A stretch of DNA of 13,283 bases from Bacillota bacterium. Its GTDB lineage: Bacteria > Bacillota > Clostridia > Christensenellales > Aristaeellaceae. Position 1 is the first letter of the stretch. Each line of letters opens with the position of its first letter. This document shows positions 6,451 to 13,283 of this stretch, one piece after another. The stretch is taken from NCBI GenBank assembly GCA_023415145.1, contig JAEZLW010000172.1, forward strand, positions 1 to 13,283, in the 5' to 3' direction. A model generated the notes under the pieces. That model was not told the DNA's origin, searched no databases, and saw only the letters and a program-made list of their open reading frames with translations. The translations under genes and the position numbers were made by a program.

Positions 6451-6910
6451 GAAGGTTTCTGATTCCCTCACCGAACAGGTACACATCGTATTGCCGGAGG
6501 ATATCAACGGTTATAACCGCCTTTTTGGCGGCAGGCTGATGGCCTGGATCGACATAGTGGCCGCCGTGGTCGCCCGCCGCCACAGCGGCCGGGAAGTGAC
6601 CACCGCCTCTGTTGACCGGCTGGAATTCCAGGCGGCAGCCCATTTGAACACCACCATTGTGTTGTCCGGGTGTGTCACGTATGTAGGCCATACCAGCATG
6701 GAGGTGCGGGTGGACACATTTGCCGAGGCGCTTGACGGCCAAAGGCAGCGGGTGAACAGGGCATACCTTGTGATGGTGGCGCTGGATGAAAATCAAAAGC
6801 CCACCCCCGTGCCGCCCCTTGAGCTTACAACAGACAAGGAACGCAGGGAGTGGGAAGGCGGTATCCGCCGCAGCGAGTTACGCAAGATACGCAGCGAAGA
6901 GCACTTCTAG
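6440..6910 (+). CDS. Acyl-CoA thioesterase, hotdog fold (YciA/BACH-like)
   Basis: A 156-residue protein of the usual length for single-hotdog acyl-CoA hydrolases, which cleave acyl-CoA to free acid and CoA in the cytoplasm as oligomers. The conserved core is visible: PEDINGYNRLFGGRLMAWID (19-38), with N23, the G30-G31 pair and D38 aligned to the catalytic Asn/Asp pattern of YciA-type enzymes. TTASVDRLEF (54-63) and YVGHTSMEVRV (81-91) match the following strands. The ATG at 6440 overlaps the upstream stop codon region by 11 bases and has GGAGG (6427-6431) at eight bases. ATG 6443 is an equally possible start. The overlap indicates translational coupling to the glycosyltransferase-like gene, but no functional link between the two is obvious. 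The C-terminus is rich in Arg/Glu. Confidence 0.88.
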   Translation: MMPKKVSDSLTEQVHIVLPEDINGYNRLFGGRLMAWIDIVAAVVARRHSGREVTTASVDRLEFQAAAHLNTTIVLSGCVTYVGHTSMEVRVDTFAEALDGQRQRVNRAYLVMVALDENQKPTPVPPLELTTDKERREWEGGIRRSELRKIRSEEHF

Positions 6911-6916
6911 TTTCGG

Positions 6917-6937
6917 GAAAATGCCAGTGTCATTTTC
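6917..6937. terminator. Weak hairpin between convergent genes, possible terminator
   Basis: GAAAATG (6917-6923) pairs with CATTTTC (6931-6937) around a 7-base loop in the 31-base gap between the plus-strand stop at 6910 and the minus-strand stop at 6942. The stem is AT-rich and neither side has a clean T-tract. Its position suggests a terminator, but the structure is weak. Confidence 0.35.
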
Positions 6938-6941
6938 TCAA

Positions 6942-7202
6942 TTATTTGAGCCAAACATGCTGAGCAAAGAGTACAAAAAGCACCAACGCCGCAATAAAGA
7001 TCAGCGCAACCAGCAGCCCCGCACCGGTGGCTGCAAGCATAAAACGCCGCGTTTGCCGGCTGTCCATGGCGGAAACCGGTGTGAGCTCCTGCCCGTTTGC
7101 CGGTTTACGCTTCCTTCGTAAAAAAGGAACGGGCATACCGGGAACATCCATGGAGACGATGGTCCGCCCGTCATCCACCCATTTTTCTTTTTGCTTAACC
7201 AT
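6942..7202 (-). CDS. Small single-span membrane protein at the end of the peptide ABC operon
   Basis: An 86-residue protein of unrecognised family. Residues 1-50 are polar with a basic patch (LRRKRKPANG), followed by one strong membrane helix at about residues 55-80 (FMLAATGAGLLVALIFIAAL, then VLFVLF) and a short tail, HVWLK. The positive-inside rule would put the N-terminus in the cytoplasm. The ATG at 7202 is three bases after the OppF stop (7206-7208), with AAAGG upstream, so it is translated with the ABC operon and is the last gene in it. It could be an accessory or stabilising subunit of the importer, or an unrelated passenger. It is a real gene by coupling and composition, but its function is unknown. 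Confidence 0.6.
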   Translation of the reverse strand: MVKQKEKWVDDGRTIVSMDVPGMPVPFLRRKRKPANGQELTPVSAMDSRQTRRFMLAATGAGLLVALIFIAALVLFVLFAQHVWLK

Positions 7203-7205
7203 ATC

Positions 7206-8261
7206 CTATACCTTTGCGCTTTCGCCGGGCAAGGAAGAATCTTCCCCGGCAGGTTTGCCAATGTCGTTATACAAATGACAGCTCACAAAATGGCCTTCGC
7301 CAACTTCCAGATTCCTTGGAGCTTCCGTTTTGCATACATCCATGCAATGGCGGCAGCGCGTGTGGAACTTGCAGCCGGACGGCGGATTGGCGGGGGAGGG
7401 GATGCTGCCTTCCAGTATGATGCGGTTCATTTTTACGGCAGGATCGGGTACGGGGATTGCACTGAACAGAGCCTGGGTGTAAGGATGCAGGGGTTTTTGA
7501 AAAATATCCGCCTTGGGTCCGTACTCCACCAGGCTGCCCAAGTACATGACGCCGATGGTGTCGGCAATATGTTCCACCACAGACAGGTCATGGCTGATAA
7601 ACAGGTAGGACAGGCTGTACTCCTGCTGTAGCTCCTTGAGCAGGTTGATAATCTGCGCTTGAATGGAAACGTCCAGTGCGGATACGGGCTCATCGCAAAC
7701 AACGAATTCGGGGTCAAGCGCCAAAGCCCTGGCAATGCAAATGCGCTGGCGCTGGCCGCCGGAAAACTCGTGGGGGTAGCGGTCCTTGTGGTAGGTTTGC
7801 AGGCCGCAGGATGCCATGATGCGGTCGATGTAGTCGTCAAACTCCCCGGCGGGCACGATATGGTGTTCACGTACCGCTTCACCGATGATCTCACCTACGG
7901 GCAGGCGTGGTGATAGGCTGGAATAGGGGTCCTGGAAGATAATCTGCATCTTGGGCCGAAGGGCCCGCAACTGTTCATGGGTAAGCTGATGCAGGTCCTG
8001 TCCGTTGAAATAGATGCTGCCGGATGTCTTGTCGTTCAGCCGAAGCAGCGTACGGCCCACAGTCGTTTTGCCACAGCCGGATTCGCCAACCAGGCCCATG
8101 GTAGTACCGCGCTTGATGCGGAAGGAAATATCGTCCACGGCCTTCACATGGCCCACCACATGCTGAAAAAGGCCCGCGCGGATGGGGAAATACTTTTTCA
8201 GGTGCCGTATATCCAGTATGTTTTCCGTCTCATTGACGGTGGTCAACTGCTTTTCAGCCAT
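7206..8261 (-). CDS. oppF: Peptide ABC importer ATP-binding subunit, OppF/DppF type
   Basis: A 351-residue ATPase that pairs with the OppD subunit on the cytoplasmic face of the importer. All motifs are canonical: Walker A GESGCGKT (59-66), Q-loop FQDPYSSLSPR (Q110), signature FSGGQRQR (166-173), Walker B VVCDE (187-191) and H-loop ISHD (H224). The C-terminal oligopeptide-transporter extension follows: HPYTQALFSAIP, then SGCKFHTRCRHCMDVC and a later VSC, which gives the Cys cluster (297, 303, 310, 328) typical of this subfamily. The ATG overlaps the end of oppD by eight bases and uses the GGAGG inside oppD as its Shine-Dalgarno site. Opp and Dpp types cannot be separated by sequence reading alone, so the symbol is by family. 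Confidence 0.93.
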   Translation of the reverse strand: MAEKQLTTVNETENILDIRHLKKYFPIRAGLFQHVVGHVKAVDDISFRIKRGTTMGLVGESGCGKTTVGRTLLRLNDKTSGSIYFNGQDLHQLTHEQLRALRPKMQIIFQDPYSSLSPRLPVGEIIGEAVREHHIVPAGEFDDYIDRIMASCGLQTYHKDRYPHEFSGGQRQRICIARALALDPEFVVCDEPVSALDVSIQAQIINLLKELQQEYSLSYLFISHDLSVVEHIADTIGVMYLGSLVEYGPKADIFQKPLHPYTQALFSAIPVPDPAVKMNRIILEGSIPSPANPPSGCKFHTRCRHCMDVCKTEAPRNLEVGEGHFVSCHLYNDIGKPAGEDSSLPGESAKV

Positions 8262-9432
8262 TGTTCTTTCCCTCCTCCTTCACGCAATCCTCGCAGCGGT
8301 AACAGGCCACAAAATGAGTATCTGAAACTTTGAAAAACGGAGGATATTCGCCTTCACATTCCTTCATGCTGTATTCGCAGCGGTCTTTGAAGTAGCAGTA
8401 GTTGGGCATGTTGATGGGGTTGGGCACCTTTCCAGGTATGCTGTACAGCTTTTCCACCTGTTTGCCGACTATGGGCTTGGATTGCATAAGGCCTAAAGTG
8501 TAAGGATGGCGCGGGTCATGGAATATTTCCTGGGCGGTGCCTTTTTCCACCACGCGCCCGGCATACATGACCACCACGTAATCAGCCATCTCGGCGATGA
8601 CGCCAAGATCATGGGTGATAAGCATGATGCTGGAATTGATCTTGTCCTTGAGGTTCCGAAGCAGGTCCAGGATCTGTGCCTGGATGGTTACGTCCAGCGC
8701 GGTGGTGGGCTCATCCGCAATAATAAGCCGGGGGCTTAAAGCCAGCGCCATGGCTATCAACACCCGTTGGCGCATGCAGCCGGCCAGCTCATGACGATAC
8801 ATGGAATATACGCCCTGGCTATTGGCAATGCCAACCAGTTCCAGCATATCCAGCGTATGCTTGTGAACGTCTACCTTGCTCATGTCCGGGTTATGCAGGG
8901 AAATGACTTCGTCAATCTGCATGCCGATGCGGAAAACGGGGTTCAGGCTGGTCATAGGCTCCTGAAAAATCATGGAAACCTTGTTGCCACGAATCTTTTG
9001 CATGACCGCAACCGGCGCTTTGGCAATATCATAAGCCTTGTCGCCCATGTTCAGGCGGATGGCCCCTTTTACGATCTGGCCCTGGGGCCGCTGCACCAAC
9101 TGCATCAACGACAGGCTGGTAACAGATTTGCCGCAGCCCGATTCGCCCACGATGCCTACCGTTTTCCCCACAGGTACGTCGAAGGATGCGCCGTCCACAG
9201 CTTTGACCGTTCCGATGTCGGTGAAGAAATAGGTGTGCAGGTCATCAAACTCCACCACGTTGTTTTGATCCCGCATGGTGGTCAGGTATTCCGATTCCGG
9301 CACATTCTTGCGGTTGCGCTGCTTTTCGATGGCGTTGGTGATCTGACGGTTACGCTTGCTGATGCGCCGTGATTCTCTGGCGGAGATATAATTGGCGTTC
9401 TTTGTGCCGCTCTTTTTTGCGAACATACTCAT
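8254..9432 (-). CDS. oppD: Peptide ABC importer ATP-binding subunit, OppD/DppD type, with degenerate signature motif
   Basis: A 392-residue ATPase, longer than the usual 320-350 because of a basic N-terminal stretch (residues 1-55, rich in Lys/Arg/Asn) before the first strand, VVEFDDLHTYF. Walker A is GESGCGKS (96-103), Q-loop IFQEPM (Q157), Walker B LIIADE (236-241) and H-loop ITHD (H274). The signature, normally LSGGM, reads LAGCM (216-220), with Ala for Ser and Cys for the second Gly, and the preceding YPHE is YRHE. The C-terminal domain has CYFKDRC, KEC, then ACYRCEDC, a Cys set resembling the iron-sulphur site described in some DppD proteins. The start at 9432 lies seven bases after the oppC stop; no Shine-Dalgarno site precedes the Met at residue 53, so the extension is probably translated. 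Confidence 0.92.
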   Translation of the reverse strand: MSMFAKKSGTKNANYISARESRRISKRNRQITNAIEKQRNRKNVPESEYLTTMRDQNNVVEFDDLHTYFFTDIGTVKAVDGASFDVPVGKTVGIVGESGCGKSVTSLSLMQLVQRPQGQIVKGAIRLNMGDKAYDIAKAPVAVMQKIRGNKVSMIFQEPMTSLNPVFRIGMQIDEVISLHNPDMSKVDVHKHTLDMLELVGIANSQGVYSMYRHELAGCMRQRVLIAMALALSPRLIIADEPTTALDVTIQAQILDLLRNLKDKINSSIMLITHDLGVIAEMADYVVVMYAGRVVEKGTAQEIFHDPRHPYTLGLMQSKPIVGKQVEKLYSIPGKVPNPINMPNYCYFKDRCEYSMKECEGEYPPFFKVSDTHFVACYRCEDCVKEEGKNNG

Positions 9433-9439
9433 AAAATCC

Positions 9440-11197
9440 CTACCTTTTCATCTTGGGGTCAAAGGCGTCGCGAAGGCCGTCACCCACAAAGTTGAAGCCA
9501 AGCACCGTGAGCAGTATCAGCAAGCCCGCCGGAATCCAAATGAACCAGAAGTTGGTCATGACATGGATATCGGTAGCGGCGTTGATGATGCTGCCCCAGG
9601 AGGCCAGAGGGTATTTGACGCCCAGGCCAAGGAAGGACAGTGTTGCTTCGGTGATGATGATGCCACCCAAGCTCATGGTGGCCTGCACAATAAGCAGAGG
9701 CATAACGTTAGGTACAAGGTGGCGGAAGATACGCCTGGAAACGCTGATGCCCGTAGCTTCAGCGGCTGTCATGAAATCCTGTTCACGAAGGGAGAGTATC
9801 TGGCCGCGTACGACCCGAGCCACACCCGTCCAACCCAGGATGCCAAGAATAAACATCAGAAAGAATATGCGTGTGTTGGAGGGAACCTCCATCGTATCCA
9901 TGACCGCACCGGCAATAATCACCATGGGCCAGAAGGGAATACAGTTGAACAGGTCTACAAAGCGCATGAGGAACGTGTCGATTTTTTTGCCGAAGTAACC
10001 TGAAACGCCGCCGATGATGATGCCGATAAACATTTCAATGAACACGACCACGAAGCCCACCAGCAGGGATACACGTCCGCCGTACATGAGCCGAGTCATC
10101 ACATCCATGCCGTTGGAATCCGTACCAAGCCAATGCTCCCCTGAGGGATAGGCATACATGTCCAGCAGTTGGGATTCCATTTTAGTCATAGCGGTGTAGG
10201 TTGTATTTACCAGGGTGATGGTATAGGCCGTTTCCACTCCGTTTTCATCGGTATAGGCAAAGGCCTTCAGGCCATCGCCTATCGCCTGCCGGAAGGCAGT
10301 TTTGAAACCAACGGTCAGGAACACATCGGTGGCAATGGGGTTGACAATAAAATTGGATATGGAGGCGTAAGGACGCATCGCACCGTCTTCCTGAACGTGA
10401 ACGACAGTGCTGCCGTCTTCGTAGGCAAGCGTATAGGTCAACCCCTCGTACAGGAAGGAAAGCGCTTGCGCCTGTATGGCCTTCTCACAGTGAAGACGGA
10501 AGCCGAAGGAAGAAACAACAGCATTGTCCGCCTGATTGAAAGCATCGTAGATCAGCATGCTGGCGATGGCGCAATCCTGGGTGGAGCTTAGTGTATAGCC
10601 CTTGCCTACCTTGGTATAGGCATATATGACACCGTCCACGCTGAAGGAGGTTTGCTTTGCCGCCACAGCGCTTTCGAAAGCTTCCTTCACAGTGTCGGTA
10701 ATCACGGCATCGCCAATGGGTTGATATTTCATCTTGCCGCCCAGAGCCAATATGCTGGCAGCCTCATTGTTGATCAAAATGCGGAAGAAGCTTTTGCCTT
10801 CTTCAACAATCGTATAATCCTTGCCATCGGCGGAAAAGGCAGTTTGCTTCTTGTTTACGGCAAGGATGAATTTCGCCGCGGCAGCGTTGGAGAACTTTTG
10901 CCCTTGTGCGGCTGTGTAGCGCAGTTCGGCATTGACGACAGCACCGGCATAGTCCTTGGGGATGTATTCATACTTTTTAAAGGTCTGCCCTTCTTTGTAT
11001 GGCATCAGAATGCCGCCCAAAAACGAGAACAGGAACATGGAGATGAGTATCACAATGCCGACAATGGCCAATCTGTTGCGTATAAACCGTTTAAAAACCA
11101 TCATACCGGGGGATAGCACCTTCACCCGCTGCTCGTCATCCAAACGCATCGGAGCGTTTTCTTGAGGGGTTTTGGTGTCAAGCGTTACATTGCTCAT
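9440..11197 (-). CDS. oppC: Peptide ABC importer permease, OppC/DppC type, with a large repeat-bearing extracytoplasmic insertion
   Basis: A 585-residue permease, about twice the usual 280-320. Residues 1-41 form the cytoplasmic start with the typical VFKRFIRNRLA, and the first helix is 42-64. From about 66 to 353 there is an insertion where ordinary OppC has a few dozen residues. The conserved permease then resumes with HWLGTDSNGMDVMTRLMYGG (355-374), transmembrane helices through 574, and the ATPase-contacting EAA loop TAAEATGISVSRRIFRHLVP (477-496). By topology the insertion lies outside the cell. It contains four similar units in which an alanine-rich helix precedes KQTaFs.DG..Y, with the aromatic anchor at F121, F185, F248 and F313. 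A strong Shine-Dalgarno AGGAGG (11211-11206) overlaps the stop of oppB. The frame is unbroken, so this is an extension, not a fusion error. Confidence 0.92.
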   Translation of the reverse strand: MSNVTLDTKTPQENAPMRLDDEQRVKVLSPGMMVFKRFIRNRLAIVGIVILISMFLFSFLGGILMPYKEGQTFKKYEYIPKDYAGAVVNAELRYTAAQGQKFSNAAAAKFILAVNKKQTAFSADGKDYTIVEEGKSFFRILINNEAASILALGGKMKYQPIGDAVITDTVKEAFESAVAAKQTSFSVDGVIYAYTKVGKGYTLSSTQDCAIASMLIYDAFNQADNAVVSSFGFRLHCEKAIQAQALSFLYEGLTYTLAYEDGSTVVHVQEDGAMRPYASISNFIVNPIATDVFLTVGFKTAFRQAIGDGLKAFAYTDENGVETAYTITLVNTTYTAMTKMESQLLDMYAYPSGEHWLGTDSNGMDVMTRLMYGGRVSLLVGFVVVFIEMFIGIIIGGVSGYFGKKIDTFLMRFVDLFNCIPFWPMVIIAGAVMDTMEVPSNTRIFFLMFILGILGWTGVARVVRGQILSLREQDFMTAAEATGISVSRRIFRHLVPNVMPLLIVQATMSLGGIIITEATLSFLGLGVKYPLASWGSIINAATDIHVMTNFWFIWIPAGLLILLTVLGFNFVGDGLRDAFDPKMKR

Positions 11198-11210
11198 CTT
11201 TCACACCTCC

Positions 11211-12197
11211 TCAATTTACCCGCACCCGGGGATCGACCACAGCGTACATCACGTCCGCCACAAGGAGGCTGACCTGCGTCAGCACCGTGAGGAACACCAG
11301 ATAAAACATGGTAAAAGGTATGTCGCCCGCAACCATGGCCTGGAAGGAGATGTAGCCGATACCGGGGATACGGAATAAAGTTTCGGTGATCATGCTGCCG
11401 CCGAACATGGCGGGCAGCAGATAACTCATGTAGGACACGAGGGGGATCATCGTATTGCGGAAGGCGTGCTTGTTGATAACCGTTTTTTCAGGAAGACCCT
11501 TGGCGCGGGCAGTACGGATGTAATCGGAGCTTAGCACTTCCAGCATGTTGGTGCGGGTATAGCGCATGAGGCTGCCGAGGTTGAGCATGGAAAGCGTCAA
11601 AACAGGCATGATCATATGGACAGCCATGTCCCAGAACTTGCCCCAACCGCTTAAGTGCTCGTAATACCGGCCTACAATGCCGTACAGGTCTAGCCAGCCA
11701 AGATTGATTGAGAAAATGTATTTCAAAAGCGTTGCCAAAAAGAAGGAGGGCAGGGACAGCCCCATCAGCGCAAAAACGGTAACGGAGTAGTCCACCAGGC
11801 TGTACTGCTTTCTGGCGGCCAGTATTCCCAACGGTATGCAAACGGAAATTTCAACGATCAACGTAATGGCATTCAAAATGACGGAATACCAGATAACGTC
11901 TTTGAATTTTTCAATGACAGGCACGTTAAACGCCCATGATTCCCCAAATTCACCTTTAAGAGCGCTGCCAAGCCAACGGATAAAACCTGAAAAAATGTCT
12001 GTATCCAAGCCGTATACGGAATTCAATTGAGCCAGCAATTCGGTATAGCTTTTGGCACCGGGCAGGTTGGCCCGCTGCCTGGCAATGGTTTCAACATAGG
12101 ATGTGGGCAGGCAGCGGATAACGGCGTAAGCTACCATAGCCCCTAAAAATACAATGACCAGTCCCAGAAAAATTCTTCGAAGTATGAATTTGGACAT
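11211..12197 (-). CDS. oppB: Peptide ABC importer permease, OppB/DppB type
   Basis: A 328-residue integral membrane protein that forms the translocation path together with OppC. The first helix (7-29, IFLGLVIVFLGAMVAYAVIR) and the following extracytoplasmic segment with LNSVYGLD and GEFGESW are typical of the family. Later come IPLGILAARK, the LSLPSFFLA helix and LRYTR-like LMRYTRTNMLEVLSSDYIRT. The EAA loop is YIRTARAKGLPEKTVINKHA (227-246), with the conserved Gly, followed by RNTMIP. The C-terminus, VADVMYAVVDPRVRV, matches the standard DPRVR ending. The length is normal. The ATG at 12197 has AAAAGGGG seven bases upstream. It follows the binding-protein gene after 117 bases that hold a strong hairpin. 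Confidence 0.95.
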   Translation of the reverse strand: MSKFILRRIFLGLVIVFLGAMVAYAVIRCLPTSYVETIARQRANLPGAKSYTELLAQLNSVYGLDTDIFSGFIRWLGSALKGEFGESWAFNVPVIEKFKDVIWYSVILNAITLIVEISVCIPLGILAARKQYSLVDYSVTVFALMGLSLPSFFLATLLKYIFSINLGWLDLYGIVGRYYEHLSGWGKFWDMAVHMIMPVLTLSMLNLGSLMRYTRTNMLEVLSSDYIRTARAKGLPEKTVINKHAFRNTMIPLVSYMSYLLPAMFGGSMITETLFRIPGIGYISFQAMVAGDIPFTMFYLVFLTVLTQVSLLVADVMYAVVDPRVRVN

Positions 12198-12262
12198 GAA
12201 TTGACCCCTTTTCCAGCCTTTGCGCCGTGTGATAAACTACCGTACTCCGAAAAGTAAACGTA

Positions 12263-12294
12263 TACTGGAGCTGCGCTGAGGCGCAGCTCCAGTA
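12263..12294 (-). terminator. Strong hairpin between the binding-protein gene and oppB
   Basis: TACTGGAGCTGCGC (12263-12276) pairs perfectly with GCGCAGCTCCAGTA (12281-12294): a 14-bp stem with a 4-base loop, CTCA in the transcript sense. Downstream on the minus strand is TACGTTTACTTTTC, an interrupted U-rich run. It may be a partial terminator or an mRNA-stabilising end that keeps the binding protein more abundant than the membrane subunits, as is known for many importer operons. Confidence 0.65.
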
Positions 12295-12314
12295 CAATGA
12301 AATTGCTAGGAAGC

Positions 12315-13283
12315 TTACTTCATTTCCAGAAGCTCTACATCCTGCGCCCAACCCCAATAGGTGGTGATATCAGGGGTCACTGTATCCATATTGATGCGCT
12401 GGGTGCTGAAGATGGTGCAATTCTGGCGCTGATAGGCAGGAACCTCCACGGCCCAGTCCACAATGATGTCCAGGGCAGTCTTGTACACGGCCTTGCGGTA
12501 TGCCTGATCGTCACTCTTGCGGGCGTCGATGATGGCGGCATCCAGATCAGCATCGGCAATGTGGTAATGGTTGGAGTCGGAGCCGTCCTTGCCCACGATG
12601 TTGGAGCTGTGGTAGACCTGGTACATATCCGGATCGATGGTGGACTGCCAGGCGGCGCACCACATGTTCTGGGTACCGGCGTCCAGGGCGTCCCACATAA
12701 CATTGGGGTCAGCGGGGTCGTTGATCTTCAGGGTGATGCCGATCTTCGCCAGAGCTTCAGAAGCATCGGTAAGCACTGCGAAGGAGGGATGATCGCCCGT
12801 GCCGTCGCCGGCGATGAACACTTCGTAGGTCAGGCTGGCACCTTCGGGGGCGGCAGTAAAGATACCGGCAGCCTCGTCATAGGTGTAGCCGGCAGCCTTC
12901 AGGAAGCCCTTGGCAGCTTCAAGAGCGGCAGCATACTTGTCTTCGGCGGTCATATCGGAGGTATAGATGTCCTTGCCTTCCACATCCACGGAGAAAGCAA
13001 CCTTGTAGCCTTCGTCGGTGGGCTGGGGAGCGGCCCAGGAGGTGTTGGAGATGGGGTAGTTGATGACGGAAGCAGCCTCGCCATAGTAGCTGTCGTACGC
13101 TACGCTGCGGTACACGGCCAGCACTGTAGCCAGCGCCTTGCGCAGGTTCTTGGAGGCATCGGACGCAGGTTCGCCGCCCACATTCATGGTGTCGGCGTTC
13201 ATGCCGATGTAGCCGTAGCCAAGGTTGTCAACCTTGCTGGTGGTAATCACGTCACCGGTGATTTCCTTGTTGCTGTTGTAGCC
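12315..13283 (-). CDS. Peptide ABC importer substrate-binding protein (SBP family 5), C-terminal part
   Basis: 322 residues are visible; the frame stays open to the right edge, so the start and any lipoprotein signal lie outside the window. The order of conserved blocks matches the second lobe and hinge return of family 5 (OppA/DppA) proteins: GYGYIGMN, then LRKALATVLAVYRSVA (the R-xA block for the helix at the start of the lobe), and AAKGFLKAAGYTYDEAAGIF. WDALDAGTQNMWCAAWQSTIDPDMY follows the 'W.ad.DPd' pattern, and the end is TPDITTYWGWAQDVELL. The protein would sit outside the membrane and deliver peptides to the OppBC pore. It is first in the operon as seen here, followed by a 14-bp hairpin. 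Ligand specificity cannot be told from this half. Confidence 0.9.
   Translation of the reverse strand, partial: GYNSNKEITGDVITTSKVDNLGYGYIGMNADTMNVGGEPASDASKNLRKALATVLAVYRSVAYDSYYGEAASVINYPISNTSWAAPQPTDEGYKVAFSVDVEGKDIYTSDMTAEDKYAAALEAAKGFLKAAGYTYDEAAGIFTAAPEGASLTYEVFIAGDGTGDHPSFAVLTDASEALAKIGITLKINDPADPNVMWDALDAGTQNMWCAAWQSTIDPDMYQVYHSSNIVGKDGSDSNHYHIADADLDAAIIDARKSDDQAYRKAVYKTALDIIVDWAVEVPAYQRQNCTIFSTQRINMDTVTPDITTYWGWAQDVELLEMK

Noticed and set aside
8767..10003. Two long plus-strand open frames of about 200 codons opposite oppD and oppC
   Set aside because: They mirror conserved ABC transporter coding sequence in another frame and lack motifs and ribosome sites; the minus-strand products are unambiguous.
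12198..12262. Possible second promoter before oppB (TTTACT, 17 bp, TTATCA on the minus strand)
   Set aside because: Both hexamers are far from consensus; this is no better than chance.
1..13283. CRISPR array, phage or insertion-sequence genes
   Set aside because: No regularly spaced direct repeats, transposase or phage proteins were found in the window.

Overview
The window looks like a chromosomal segment of an anaerobic Gram-positive bacterium of the Clostridia (Bacillota). The reasons are purine-rich Shine-Dalgarno sites of the AGGAGG type, an NADP-type hexameric glutamate dehydrogenase of the clostridial kind, an oligopeptide ABC operon in A-B-C-D-F order, and a VanY-type wall peptidase. 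Species and order cannot be named from the sequence. There is no CRISPR array, tRNA, rRNA, phage gene or transposase, and no gene shows an internal frameshift.

Layout. (1) 1-1824, plus strand: the end of a HlyD/MacA-like adaptor, then a divergent MacB/FtsX-type membrane protein. They form one export-type operon that enters from the left, and its ATPase is not in the window. A two-way terminator at 1842-1875 separates it from (2) a membrane-anchored VanY-like D,D-carboxypeptidase with a peptidoglycan-binding domain (minus strand, 1893-2981) with its own promoter. (3) 3037-3427 is non-coding and packed with hairpins, some sharing a repeat-like core. (4) gdhA (minus, 3428-4765) and a two-domain glycosyltransferase-like gene (plus, 4987-6450) are divergent. 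Each has a good sigma-A promoter, and a 7-bp inverted repeat sits exactly midway between the two -35 boxes. The glycosyltransferase-like gene overlaps a hotdog acyl-CoA thioesterase (6440-6910).

(5) 6942-13283, minus strand: a peptide-type ABC importer operon read right to left. It contains a substrate-binding protein (start outside the window), a strong hairpin, OppB, an unusually large OppC, OppD, OppF and a small single-span membrane protein. Genes from OppB to the small protein are tightly packed with stop/start spacings or overlaps of a few bases. Peptide uptake and glutamate dehydrogenase would fit an amino-acid-fermenting lifestyle, but this is inference.

Most unusual points: the OppC permease carries a roughly 290-residue extracytoplasmic insertion made of four repeats with a period of about 64 residues. 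OppD has a degenerate ABC signature (LAGCM) and a basic N-terminal extension, while OppF is canonical. The glycosyltransferase-like protein keeps the fold landmarks of the GlcNAc-transferase family but has lost its DSH and GEE motifs, and it carries a second HtrL-like domain.
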